From Insolitispirillum peregrinum (GTDB lineage: Bacteria; Pseudomonadota; Alphaproteobacteria; Rhodospirillales; Rhodospirillaceae), in the NCBI RefSeq assembly GCF_900156605.1, contig NZ_FTOA01000001.1:496001-560000 (forward strand): a DNA stretch of 64,000 nucleotides. The letters are read 5' to 3'. Both the position numbers and the translations under genes were made by a program. The stretch's first letter is position 1. Each line of letters starts with the position of its first letter. The notes below the pieces were generated by a model. It ran no database searches. It saw only the letters and a list, made by a program, of their open reading frames with translations, and had not been told where the DNA came from. Positions 35,081 through 44,263 of this stretch are shown in pieces.

Positions 35081-36976
35081 TCAGGCTGTCAGGCCGCCTG
35101 AGGGCAGAGCCGAGACGGTTGCGGTTTCCAACTCATTGGCTGCACGGGTTCCCATCCCCCCCTGTGCGACCTCGCCCGCGGTCGGGCCGGCGAAGTCGCT
35201 GGTCACCCGAAATGATACGCCGCCACTCAAACGCAGAGCCTGGGATGACTGGGCGAACAAGGTCTGAATGGTCTGACGGATGGGTGCGGGCAGGGTGTCG
35301 CGCGTGCGGATGATCAGATCAAACTGGCGACTTTTCCCCTTGTACAGACCATCGAACTGCAAGTCCCCAAGGCGGGATAACGACAGGTCGAGCAGGAAAC
35401 GCTGCCCCTGATCCTGCCGTTCCCGGTCACTGTCCTTATCTGGCAGGTCTTCGGCCGTCTGTGGCCGACGGGTGACGATGGTAATCTGGGCGATGGTGTT
35501 GCCATCCATGAACGGCATCGGCAAGGCTCGCCATTCCCCACCATTCCCCGCCGGGCGTTTTGCCCGCTCGGCCAACGATCCCATATCCTCGGCCAGTTGT
35601 GCGGCTAGCTGGCGCCCGCGCTCGCCGGCCTTGTCCAGTGCGGACAGAACCCGCTCTCCGGGCCATTTATCGGGGTTACCCGTCCGGCTGGCCTGGGTGA
35701 AACTGATGGCATTGGAAAGCAGGGCGCTATTCGTGCCGGGAATGCTGTTCAACAGCTGACGGGCGGCATCCGGGTCGCTCTGTTGCAGCAGGGAAACCGC
35801 ATCGCTGAGGGTTGGCCATGCCGAAGGACTGGTTGTGCCGCCAAACAACGGCACACTCAAGGGGGGCAGGGCCTGGGCGGCGGCTTGTGTGGCTGTTGCG
35901 GGGGTGTAGGAAACGACATCAACGGTGACGGCACTACCGGCAGGCAGGGACAGGCGGGCATGCAGGGCAATCTGGCCTGCTTCCGTGTTTAGAACCGTGC
36001 GCCCCCCTGCTGTTTGCTGGGCCACCGTGCCAACCAGCGTCAGTCCAGCCGGGGATGAGCGGTCGGGGATCGGCACAGTAGAGGTCGTTCCGGCAGGCGG
36101 GGAGGCTGCCGCTGTGCTGGCTGTCGGAGTGTTCTCTGCCCCGGCAGTAGTGGCTCCGACGGCGGCCTTCAACGAGGCCGAGGCGTTCTGAAACAGACTG
36201 GACAGGGCTTGTTTGCCACTATTGAGCAGGGAATTCCCCATGGGGGTGGGGGATGAGGACAGAAGCGGAGCAGAGCTGCCACCGGGCGGGCCGTTCATTG
36301 CCGGAGATGTTCCGGGACCATCACTGGCTCCACCGGGCAGGGGGCTGGCTGCTGATCCACCATTGCCGCCCAAAGGGGCTGTCAACAGCGCTCCCGACGG
36401 GAGTGTGGCAGGCAGGCCGCCGGTCACACGGATGGTCATCTGGCTCCCGGCAGGCAGAACCATGGCACCGCCCCCGGCAGGCAAGGGGCCGCTGAGAACG
36501 ATTGCCTGCGTTGTGAGGCCGTTGGTCAGAGGGGCAAGGGCGCTGACCGTGCCGCTTGTTGTGCTGCTGGCAGCAGGCAGGGCCGCTGAAAGTGCATCCT
36601 GCAACCCGCGCAGAATGGGCTTGCCATCCAGCGCCACCATCCGCAACTGGGCGGCGTCACCTTTGGTTCCGCTCATTTGCAGGGTGAGCTGTGCCCCTTC
36701 GGGCAAGGGATGGGCGGTTTTGAGGGTCAACAAGCCATAGGGCGTACTGACGCTGACGGTCTGCCCGCTGGTGCTGCTGCCCGAGGGCAGTGTTGATGGC
36801 GGGGCGGCCTGTTGATCCGGCGGCGGGGGAGTGACGACCGTAGCCTCAACGGTGCTGCCTGCAGGAAGGGACAGCACCGGTTGTGGCGCGTTCGGAACCG
36901 AGACCATCACCGAGCGTGGCCCTGCAGAGGACGGGGCAGGAAGCGGCACCGTCGAAGGAGCGATGGTGTTGCTCAT
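35081..36976 (-). CDS. FliK-like flagellar hook-length control protein
   Basis: This 631-residue protein is rich in Pro, Ala, Ser, Gly and Thr up to about residue 470. A compact C-terminal domain follows (about 490-610: WRALPMPFMDGNTIAQITIV, FLLDLSLSRLGDLQFDGLYKG, FDLIIRTRD), which is like the Flg_hook domain of FliK. Such proteins measure hook length and switch export specificity at FlhB. It is the last gene of the flagellar series, 48 bp after flhG. The low-complexity region makes homology weak, so the name is inference from the C-terminus and position. Confidence 0.72.
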   Translation of the reverse strand: MSNTIAPSTVPLPAPSSAGPRSVMVSVPNAPQPVLSLPAGSTVEATVVTPPPPDQQAAPPSTLPSGSSTSGQTVSVSTPYGLLTLKTAHPLPEGAQLTLQMSGTKGDAAQLRMVALDGKPILRGLQDALSAALPAASSTTSGTVSALAPLTNGLTTQAIVLSGPLPAGGGAMVLPAGSQMTIRVTGGLPATLPSGALLTAPLGGNGGSAASPLPGGASDGPGTSPAMNGPPGGSSAPLLSSSPTPMGNSLLNSGKQALSSLFQNASASLKAAVGATTAGAENTPTASTAAASPPAGTTSTVPIPDRSSPAGLTLVGTVAQQTAGGRTVLNTEAGQIALHARLSLPAGSAVTVDVVSYTPATATQAAAQALPPLSVPLFGGTTSPSAWPTLSDAVSLLQQSDPDAARQLLNSIPGTNSALLSNAISFTQASRTGNPDKWPGERVLSALDKAGERGRQLAAQLAEDMGSLAERAKRPAGNGGEWRALPMPFMDGNTIAQITIVTRRPQTAEDLPDKDSDRERQDQGQRFLLDLSLSRLGDLQFDGLYKGKSRQFDLIIRTRDTLPAPIRQTIQTLFAQSSQALRLSGGVSFRVTSDFAGPTAGEVAQGGMGTRAANELETATVSALPSGGLTA

Positions 36977-37024
36977 GGTCTGGTGGTCCTTTACTCGGCC
37001 TGCCTTCCGCTCTCCTGTGTTGCC

Positions 37025-37831
37025 TTAGTCGGCAAGCAGGCGTTCAGCGATCGCTTCCACATCCATTGCAGCTTCGGAGTTCGGCGAGCGGACAAGGATG
37101 GGGGTCTGGTTCCGGATGGCTTCGCGGACACGCATGTCGCGTCGAACAATCCCGGCCAGCGGCGGGCTGATCTTCAAAAAGCCCTCACAGGCCTTGCGCA
37201 GGGTGTTATAGGTCCGTTCCCCTTCGCGGGTGGTGTTGGCTGCATTGACCACCACCCGGATGTCGCACCCCGGCCGTTCCAGTGCAGTCACCTTGATGAA
37301 AGCATAGGCGTCGGTCAGCGAGGTCGGCTCGTCTGAAGTGACCACCAGAATGGTATTGGCGACCCGCGACAACTGACGGACCGACTTTTCAACGCCAGCG
37401 CCCAGATCGAGGATCACCTTGTTGTAGCCGGTGGCGGCAATGACCAGATCCTCGCCCAGCAATTGCAGGCGCGACAGCGGGACGTTCGCCAGCGATCCCG
37501 AGCCAGAGCGGCCAGCCAGAACGTCAAAGTTACCGGCTTCATAGTGGGAGAACGCCTGATTAAGGGTGATCTTGCCCGAAATCACCGACCCCAGATCATG
37601 ACGGGGCATCAACCCCAGCTGAATGTCAACGTTGGCCAGGCCCAGGTCGCCATCAAACAGCAGGGTCTTTTGCCCACGCAGAGACAAAGCGTGAGACAGG
37701 GTGATTGAAAACCACGTCTTGCCAACGCCCCCTTTGCCAGAGGCGACGGCGATGATGTTTTTCCCCCGGTGGCGCACCCCGGCACTCGGGGCCAGGGCGG
37801 GTTTCCCCCCTGCGGGTGCGTGATTGTTCAT
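37025..37831 (-). CDS. flhG: FlhG (FleN/YlxH), MinD-like flagellar number ATPase
   Basis: This is a 268-residue ParA/MinD-type ATPase. It has the deviant Walker A in VASGKGGVGKTWFSITLS, LLFDGDLGLANVDIQLGL (Walker A' and switch I) and VILDLGAGVEKSV (Walker B). FlhG controls the number of polar flagella and acts on FlhF. Its start overlaps the flhF stop by 4 bp (ATGA), so the two are translationally coupled. Confidence 0.93.
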   Translation of the reverse strand: MNNHAPAGGKPALAPSAGVRHRGKNIIAVASGKGGVGKTWFSITLSHALSLRGQKTLLFDGDLGLANVDIQLGLMPRHDLGSVISGKITLNQAFSHYEAGNFDVLAGRSGSGSLANVPLSRLQLLGEDLVIAATGYNKVILDLGAGVEKSVRQLSRVANTILVVTSDEPTSLTDAYAFIKVTALERPGCDIRVVVNAANTTREGERTYNTLRKACEGFLKISPPLAGIVRRDMRVREAIRNQTPILVRSPNSEAAMDVEAIAERLLAD

Positions 37832-39063
37832 CGGCGAACCTCGTTTCTCTGGTCATGACGATCTACGGCTTCTCCGTCATCGTCGAACTCATCATAATAG
37901 GTAAAGGCGGGGCGCTGTTCTGCATGTTGGGTAAAGGACTTCATGGTTGACAAGAATTCTTCCTGCTCGCCATGGCCGTAGGCTGTGTCATCCAGATGGT
38001 CGAAGTCTACTTCAGGTTCGTGTCCGGATGGAAACGTTTCTGTACCATAGCCTGAATCACCATCGGAAGGCCATTCTTCGATGATGGTCTCCCGTCCCGG
38101 GGGCGGTGTAAACCTCTCATCCGGGGGGATGAGCAGGCGGGCCATCGAGACCGGGTTGATCTGGCAGAGGCCATTTGCAATGTGTGGGTTAATGCTGACT
38201 TCACTGAACATGAACTGGGCGGCATCGGCCGCAGCCAGAATGGCCCCCAGCCGACGGGTCATGTCAAGGCGGGTGGCCAGCAGACGGGTTGCGCCGACCT
38301 GAGCAAAGGCTTCGGCCATTTCGGCGGCTTCGACCGGGTCGCCCCCGGCGGCCATCACCAGCACCGGCTCGACATCAACCTCGGCGATCAGGTTGGCGAG
38401 ATACTCGATATCGCCCGGCAGGAAGGGATTCAGGCCCGGCGTGTCGATAAAGACAAGATCGTGGCGGTTGATGTCTTCGTACAGCAACTGGGCCAGCGCA
38501 TGGGCTCCGCGCGCCTTGCGCAGATCGACGTTCAGGATGTTGGTAAAGGCGGAAAGCTGTTCCAATGCTCCGGCGCGGACGGTATCGGCACTGATTACCC
38601 CGACAGAACGACCGTTCAACCGCCCGCGGGCGGCCAGCTTGGCGACGGCGATGGTTTTCCCTGAACCCGGTGGTCCGACCATCATGAACGGGCGCGGTGC
38701 CTGACGTTCGGGCAGCGGGGCAAAGGCAAACAGTTCATCCAGCGCACCGGCGCAGGCCATGGTCGGGTCTTCGGTGCCGACCCGACGGGCGGCATTGACC
38801 AGCCGTTCAATCAGACGGGGCGGCAGGCCGTGATAGATCAGTTGCTCCCGGATGTGATCGAGCACCGGTGACGGAACACCGCCGGACAGGGCAATGTGGA
38901 CCTCGTCGTCGCTGGCGGTTTCCTCCAGCGCGGCAGTGATGCGGACCCCTTGCCCACCGACGGCCCGCTGGGTCGAAACGATGATGGCATCCTCGCCCAG
39001 CTCGCGCCGGACGTCGGCCATGGCTTCGGCCATGCTGGGGGCAGAGTAACACTTCAGCCGCAT
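37828..39063 (-). CDS. flhF: FlhF, SRP-type GTPase for flagellar placement
   Basis: This is a 411-residue FlhF. The N-terminal MRLKCYSAPSMAEAMADVRRELGEDAIIVSTQRA is diagnostic. The NG GTPase domain has G1 MVGPPGSGKTIAVAKLA, VISADTVRAGALEQL and FIDTPGLNPF. The acidic, His-rich tail (from about residue 320) is variable in the family. FlhF recruits the first flagellar proteins, such as FliF, to the pole. It lies between flhA (88 bp upstream) and flhG. Confidence 0.94.
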   Translation of the reverse strand: MRLKCYSAPSMAEAMADVRRELGEDAIIVSTQRAVGGQGVRITAALEETASDDEVHIALSGGVPSPVLDHIREQLIYHGLPPRLIERLVNAARRVGTEDPTMACAGALDELFAFAPLPERQAPRPFMMVGPPGSGKTIAVAKLAARGRLNGRSVGVISADTVRAGALEQLSAFTNILNVDLRKARGAHALAQLLYEDINRHDLVFIDTPGLNPFLPGDIEYLANLIAEVDVEPVLVMAAGGDPVEAAEMAEAFAQVGATRLLATRLDMTRRLGAILAAADAAQFMFSEVSINPHIANGLCQINPVSMARLLIPPDERFTPPPGRETIIEEWPSDGDSGYGTETFPSGHEPEVDFDHLDDTAYGHGEQEEFLSTMKSFTQHAEQRPAFTYYDEFDDDGEAVDRHDQRNEVRR

Positions 39064-39151
39064 GCTGCTTCTCGCCTCCTGTGCCAGATGCTGCCGACAA
39101 GCGTATGCCGTGGCAGCAGGAACACGTCATTCAGGGCGAGCCGCCGCGACA

Positions 39152-41302
39152 TCAGATTTGCCCCAATGTCTTGATGCGAGCCTTGGGGTGGATGTCGTTC
39201 TGGCTCATGACCACGGTCATCGGACGGAAACGCTCGACAATCGACCGAACATAGGGGCGAACGCCGGGACTGGTCAGCAGAACCGGGATTTCCCCCTGCA
39301 TGGCAAACCGTTCAAAGGTCTGGCGAACAGTGGTGATGAACTCCTGAAGCTGGCTGGGGGCCATGGCGAGCTGTTTCTCTTCGCCATTGCCGATCAGGGC
39401 TTCACCAAAAGCCCGCTCCCACAATGGTGACAGGGTGACCAGCGGAATGACACCATTATCATCGGCGTTGGCGTCGCAGATCTGGCGGGCCAGTCGCGTG
39501 CGGACGTGTTCGGTGATCATCATGATGTTGCGGGTCAAGCCGCAGGCTTCCGAGATACCTTCCAGAATGGTTGGCAAATCGCGGATGGAAACGCGCTCGG
39601 CCAGCAGGTTCTGCAACACGCGCTGCAAGCCATTGAGGGTAATCTGGGACGGCACAAGGTCGGCGATCAGCTTTTGCTGTTCCTTGTCCAGCTCGTCGAG
39701 CAGCTTTTGCGTTTCGGCATAGGATAGCAGTTCAGCGGTGTTGTCGCGCACCACTTCGGTCAGGTGGGTGGTGACAACGGTCGGCGGGTCCACCACCGTA
39801 TAGCCCCGGAACAAGGCTTCTTCGCGGTTCGAGGCGTCGATCCACAAGGCGGGCAGGCCAAAGGTCGGCTCGCGGGTTTTTTCACCGGGCAGGGTAATGT
39901 CTTCGCCGCGCGGGTCCATCACCAGCAACTGGTTGGGGCGCAGGTCGCCGCGTCCGGCTTCGACTTCCTTGACATAGATGGCATAGGAGTTCGCCGGAAG
40001 CTGCATGTTGTCCTGAATGCGCACGCTGGGCATCACAAAGCCCAGTTCCGAGGCCAGAGCCCGGCGCAGGGCCTTGATCTGGTCGGTCAGGCGCTGGTTA
40101 CCGTTCGACGAAATCATCGACAGCAGGCCGTAACCCAGTTCCAGGCGCACCATGTCGATGCGCAGGGCAGTCGAAATCGGTTCTTCCGGTGCAGGCGGGC
40201 TTTCCTGCTGCATCTGCTCGGCCATCACCGCTTCGTTCTGCTTTTGCTTTTTCTGCTGGGTGTCCAGATACCAGGCGATGGTCCCACAGAGGACCGCCAG
40301 CAGCATGAAGGGCAGGAACGGCGTGCCGGGCAACAGGGCGAGGGCGAGGGAGACCAGACCGGACATCCCCAACGCCTTGGGATAGCGGCCGAATTGGTGC
40401 GCCAGCGCCATTTCGGTGCTTTCGGTCAGACCGGCTTTCGACACCATCAGACCGGCGGAGATCGACACGATCAGCGCCGGGATCTGGCTGATCAGGCCGT
40501 CGCCGACCGTCAGGCGGGTATAGCTGTCTGCCGCGTCGGCAAAGCGCATGCCGTTCTGGGCCATCCCGATGATCATGCCGCCAATCACGTTGACCGCGGT
40601 GATGATCAGGCCGGCAACGGCTTCCCCGCGGACGAACTTGGACGCACCGTCCATCGCCCCGAAGAAGTCGGCTTCCTTTTGCAGGTCACGGCGGCGTTCA
40701 ATGGCTTGGCGTTCGTCAATCACCCCGGCGGACAAGTCGGCGTCAATCGCCATCTGCTTGCCGGGCATGGCGTCAAGGGTAAAGCGGGCGGTCACTTCGG
40801 CGATACGGCCGGAACCCTTGGTGATGACCATGAAGTTCACCAGAATCAGGATGGCGAACACGATCACCCCGATCACGAAGTTCCCGCCCATCACAAAGCC
40901 GCCAAAGGCCTGAATCACCGCCCCGGCCGCGTCGGGGCCTTCGTGGCCATGGGCAAGAATCAGGCGGGTCGAGGCCAGGTTGAGGGCCAGGCGGAACAGG
41001 GTGGCAATCAGCAGGATCACCGGGAACGAGTTCAGTTCCATGGCCTTTTCAATAAAGATCACGGTCATGAGAACCAGAACGGCAAAGGTCAGCGACAGGG
41101 CCAGCATGATATCCAGAAGCCATGTCGGCATCGGGATGATCAGCATCACCAGAATGGAGGCAACACCAAGGGCAAAGGCAAGGTCGCCGCGCTTGAGCGA
41201 ACCCACCAGCAGGTCTTTGAAATAGGCCAGCTGTCCGCCAAGGGCACCGCCGCCCTTGCCGTTGTCAGGACCGTTCAACTGTTGTGGTGACGGTTCAGCC
41301 AT
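39152..41302 (-). CDS. flhA: FlhA, flagellar type III export gate protein
   Basis: This 716-residue FlhA is of normal length. Eight membrane helices occupy about residues 35-320, with the conserved cytosolic loop containing TKGSGRIAEVTARFTLDAMPGKQMAIDADL. The large C-terminal domain carries PALWIDASNREEALFRGYTVVDPPTVVTTHLTEVV. It forms the nonameric export gate that couples proton flow to secretion of flagellin and hook proteins. The ATG follows AAGGAA. It lies between flbD and flhF. Confidence 0.97.
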   Translation of the reverse strand: MAEPSPQQLNGPDNGKGGGALGGQLAYFKDLLVGSLKRGDLAFALGVASILVMLIIPMPTWLLDIMLALSLTFAVLVLMTVIFIEKAMELNSFPVILLIATLFRLALNLASTRLILAHGHEGPDAAGAVIQAFGGFVMGGNFVIGVIVFAILILVNFMVITKGSGRIAEVTARFTLDAMPGKQMAIDADLSAGVIDERQAIERRRDLQKEADFFGAMDGASKFVRGEAVAGLIITAVNVIGGMIIGMAQNGMRFADAADSYTRLTVGDGLISQIPALIVSISAGLMVSKAGLTESTEMALAHQFGRYPKALGMSGLVSLALALLPGTPFLPFMLLAVLCGTIAWYLDTQQKKQKQNEAVMAEQMQQESPPAPEEPISTALRIDMVRLELGYGLLSMISSNGNQRLTDQIKALRRALASELGFVMPSVRIQDNMQLPANSYAIYVKEVEAGRGDLRPNQLLVMDPRGEDITLPGEKTREPTFGLPALWIDASNREEALFRGYTVVDPPTVVTTHLTEVVRDNTAELLSYAETQKLLDELDKEQQKLIADLVPSQITLNGLQRVLQNLLAERVSIRDLPTILEGISEACGLTRNIMMITEHVRTRLARQICDANADDNGVIPLVTLSPLWERAFGEALIGNGEEKQLAMAPSQLQEFITTVRQTFERFAMQGEIPVLLTSPGVRPYVRSIVERFRPMTVVMSQNDIHPKARIKTLGQI

Positions 41303-41356
41303 TGCTATTCCTTAGTTACCGTGCATATACCGGAGCATGTCCCGGGGAAAGATGGA

Positions 41357-42760
41357 TCAGGCGGTACTGTCCGCTTCCCCCGGGGGAGGAACACTGAATC
41401 CCTGTTCAGAGTACAGCTTTAATTTGTTGCGCAGCGTGCGGATCGAAATTCCCAGAATATTTGCCGCATGGGTCCGGTTGCCGATCGTATGGCGCAGGGT
41501 GTCGATGATCAGGTCGCGTTCGACATCGGCCACCGTGCGGCCGACCAGTGAACCGGTCGCGCTTTCCCCGGCGATCTGGACCGTGCCAAAGGCGTGATCA
41601 ATCAGCGGGGAATGGGACATCGGGACGGCGGCAAAGGCTCCGGGCATGATCGGATTGCCCTGATCATCGGTCAGCAGGATGGCTTCGGGGCCAATGTCCG
41701 GCCCTGAAGCGAGCAGGGTTGCCCGGTGGATGGTGTTTTCCAGCTCGCGCACGTTGCCGCGCCAGGTATGACGTTGCAGCAGACGTAGGGCTTCGGGGGA
41801 AATCTTGCGCAACGGCAGCCCGTTCAGTTCGGCGTATTTGGCGGCAAAGTGTTCGGCCAGCACCGCTACATCCTGTGGGCGATCGCGCAGGGGAGGCAGG
41901 GTGATGGTGACCACGTTCAGGCGGAAATACAGGTCTTCGCGGAACGTGCCCTTGCGGGATTCTTCCTGCAGATTGCGGTTGGATGTCGCCAGAATGCGGA
42001 CGTTGACCTTCACCGGCTGGTTACCGCCGACGCGGGTGATCTCCTTTTCCTGAATGGCGCGCAGCAATTTGGCCTGCAGGCGCACATCCATTTCCGAGAT
42101 TTCATCCAGCAGCAGGGTGCCGCCGTCGGCTTCTTCAAAACGGCCAATCCGGCGGGCGACGGCCCCGGTGAAAGCGCCTTTTTCGTGGCCAAACAGCTCG
42201 GATTCCAGCAGGTTCTCGGGGATGGCGGCGCAATTGACCGCCACGAAGACCTTCTCTGCCCGCTTGGATCGCTGGTGGATGTGGCGGGCCATCAGTTCCT
42301 TGCCGGTCCCGGACTCTCCGATAATCAGGATGCCAGCCTCGGACGGGGCCACCTGATCGGCGATTTGCAGCACGCGATCCATGGCGGAATCGCGGAAAAT
42401 GATGTCCAGATCCTGTCGCGCCACCGCTTCCAGCACTGCGGCGATCAGATCGGGGTCCGGGGGCAGGGGGACGTATTCCTTGGCACCGGCACGGATTGCG
42501 GCCACGGCGGCGCGGGTATCGGTGCTGACGCCACAGGCAACGACGGGCACGGCAATACGTTCAGCGTCGAGGCTGGAGATGAAGGCATGGACGTCCAGCG
42601 TCACATCGATCATCACCAGATCGGCGCCAGCCCCCGAGCGCAACAAAGACAGCGCGCCGTCCACATCGTCGGCTTGCGTGACTTTTGCGCCCCGGCGCAT
42701 GGCAATCTGACTGGCTGCGCCAATCTGACCACCGAGGCTGCCGATGATTAACAAACGCAT
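41357..42760 (-). CDS. flbD: FlbD, sigma-54-dependent flagellar activator
   Basis: This 467-residue NtrC-family regulator is of the FlbD type. The N-terminal receiver-like domain (MRLLIIGSLGGQIG, LVMIDVTLDV) lacks the usual acidic pocket pair, as in Caulobacter FlbD. The AAA+ domain has Walker A GESGTGKELMAR, the sigma-54 loop GAFTGA, Walker B GGTLLLDEISEM and RGNVRELENTIHRA. A Fis-type helix-turn-helix ends it (RTHAANILGISIRTLRNKL). ATG 42760 has GGGAGAG upstream. In Caulobacter, FlbD activates class III/IV flagellar genes and represses fliF. Confidence 0.94.
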   Translation of the reverse strand: MRLLIIGSLGGQIGAASQIAMRRGAKVTQADDVDGALSLLRSGAGADLVMIDVTLDVHAFISSLDAERIAVPVVACGVSTDTRAAVAAIRAGAKEYVPLPPDPDLIAAVLEAVARQDLDIIFRDSAMDRVLQIADQVAPSEAGILIIGESGTGKELMARHIHQRSKRAEKVFVAVNCAAIPENLLESELFGHEKGAFTGAVARRIGRFEEADGGTLLLDEISEMDVRLQAKLLRAIQEKEITRVGGNQPVKVNVRILATSNRNLQEESRKGTFREDLYFRLNVVTITLPPLRDRPQDVAVLAEHFAAKYAELNGLPLRKISPEALRLLQRHTWRGNVRELENTIHRATLLASGPDIGPEAILLTDDQGNPIMPGAFAAVPMSHSPLIDHAFGTVQIAGESATGSLVGRTVADVERDLIIDTLRHTIGNRTHAANILGISIRTLRNKLKLYSEQGFSVPPPGEADSTA

Positions 42761-42870
42761 CCCGTATCTCTCCCACCACACCATGGGACCGACAGCGGGT
42801 GATCATTTTCCCCTGCTGCGCCGATCCCTTTTGAACTGTTGTACAGGGGCAGAGGTAAATCTGCCGTAAA

Positions 42871-43818
42871 TCAATCGTAAAAATGAACGCGCTGTGTGGG
42901 GGGCAGGATGCTGTTGAGCTGCATTTCAAGGCGGCGGGGGTTGTCTTTCCGCCCGACCGAGGTAACCCCCAGGATGTAAACCTCGTCCAGCAGGGACTCT
43001 TCGGCGGAATTCCGTTCCAGTTTCGCTGCCAGAGGTGACAGCACCAGATGGGCGAGACAGGCCCCGTACAGGGTGGTCAACAGGGCAACGGCCATTCCCG
43101 GACCGATCGAAGTCGGATCATCAAGCGCCCCCAGCATCTGCACCAGACCGACCAGTGTCCCGATCAACCCCATGGCCGGTGCGACATCCGCCGCCCGGCG
43201 CAGCATGCTGGTGGCCCGACCATGGCGATAGGCGCGGGCGGCACTGTGGGTGCGCAGGACCTGTTCGACTTCCTGCACCGGCATGGCATCAATCACATGC
43301 TGCAAACCATTAAACAGCAACGGCTCGCCATTGGCGCTGTGGTGCACGGTGCCCTGCAGGCGCAACAGGCCGTAATGGCGGGCGTAGTCGGCGATTTCCA
43401 GCACATGCATGGCCGCTTCGTGCGGATCGCGGCGGCGATAGGTGACGGCGCAGCGGATGGCGGGCCAGCTGCCCTTGATGTCCGACCATGAAAAGCTGGA
43501 GACGGTCACCGCAGCGACGCCACCAAAAACGATCAGGATCGACGGGATGTTCAGGAACGCCAGCGGCGATCCGCCGAGCAGGATCGCCAGCAACAACAGT
43601 ACGCCACCTGCTGCCATGCCGATGGGGGTGGCCCGGTCAACCACTGTCTGGCTTCCCCCCAGATCCCACGGATTCCGGGGGGGGATGCCGTGGGGGGCTC
43701 CCGGTGGCACGCCGCCCTCCGGCCTGCCCTTTCCTGACGCCGACGGTCGGGACGAGCTTTCCGAGGGGCGGGAGCCTGAGGTCAGGCCAATATCGAAATC
43801 CGAGCCGTTATCCATCAT
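42871..43818 (-). CDS. MotA/TolQ/ExbB-type proton channel (flagellar stator A-like)
   Basis: This is a 315-residue MotA/PomA-like protein. A Gly/Pro/Ser-rich cytosolic N-terminus of about 65 residues precedes four membrane helices, the first pair near IGMAAGGVLLLLAILLGG and LNIPSILIVFGGVAAV. The second pair includes MGLIGTLVGLVQMLGAL and MAVALLTTLYGACLAHLVLSP, with the conserved Pro residues. This pattern fits stator A subunits. No motB lies next to it in the window. The position between fliN and flbD suggests a flagellar rather than Tol/Exb role. Confidence 0.85.
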   Translation of the reverse strand: MMDNGSDFDIGLTSGSRPSESSSRPSASGKGRPEGGVPPGAPHGIPPRNPWDLGGSQTVVDRATPIGMAAGGVLLLLAILLGGSPLAFLNIPSILIVFGGVAAVTVSSFSWSDIKGSWPAIRCAVTYRRRDPHEAAMHVLEIADYARHYGLLRLQGTVHHSANGEPLLFNGLQHVIDAMPVQEVEQVLRTHSAARAYRHGRATSMLRRAADVAPAMGLIGTLVGLVQMLGALDDPTSIGPGMAVALLTTLYGACLAHLVLSPLAAKLERNSAEESLLDEVYILGVTSVGRKDNPRRLEMQLNSILPPTQRVHFYD

Positions 43819-43836
43819 GGTACTCTTGGCTGGCGG

Positions 43837-44190
43837 TTATGACCGCTCCGTCTTGATGATTTCCGTCATGGTGATGCCAAGGCGGTCTTCGACAACCACC
43901 ACTTCACCACGGGCGACCAGACGGTTGTTGACGTAAATGTCAATCGCCTCGCCCACCTTGCGGTCGAGTTCGACCACCGCGCCACGGCCCAGCTTCAGCA
44001 GCTGGTTAACCTGCATGTGCGACTTGCCCAGCACCGCAGACACCTGCACCGGAATGTCGTACACAGCTTCGAGGTCGGCTGCCGAGCGGGGTTTGTCAGG
44101 AACCGCATCCGGATTCAGGGGCTCGTAATGGTCATCGGACTTGCCGCCCCCGGCATTCAGATCGTTCAGATTAAAATCCTTGTCGGCCAT
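43837..44190 (-). CDS. fliN: FliN, flagellar motor switch protein
   Basis: This is a 117-residue FliN. The C-terminal SpoA domain has VYDIPVQVSAVLGKSHMQVNQLLKLGRGAVVELDRKVGEAIDIYVNNRLVARGEVVVVEDRLGITMTEII, a nearly canonical FliN core. The N-terminal 40 residues are acidic and variable. It forms the C-ring with FliG and FliM and binds FliH. The ATG at 44190 follows AAAGGAG. No fliM is in the window, although fliN is within the fliFGH series. Confidence 0.96.
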   Translation of the reverse strand: MADKDFNLNDLNAGGGKSDDHYEPLNPDAVPDKPRSAADLEAVYDIPVQVSAVLGKSHMQVNQLLKLGRGAVVELDRKVGEAIDIYVNNRLVARGEVVVVEDRLGITMTEIIKTERS

Positions 44191-44263
44191 TGTGTACTCC
44201 TTTGCGGGACCGGGACGAGGTGGCCCGGCTGGCATGTGTCATGGGGAAGCGAAACTGCAAACC

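Noticed and set aside
39764-41290. 508-residue plus-strand open frame opposite flhA
   Set aside because: Gly/His/Gln-rich shadow of flhA with no ribosome site or domain.
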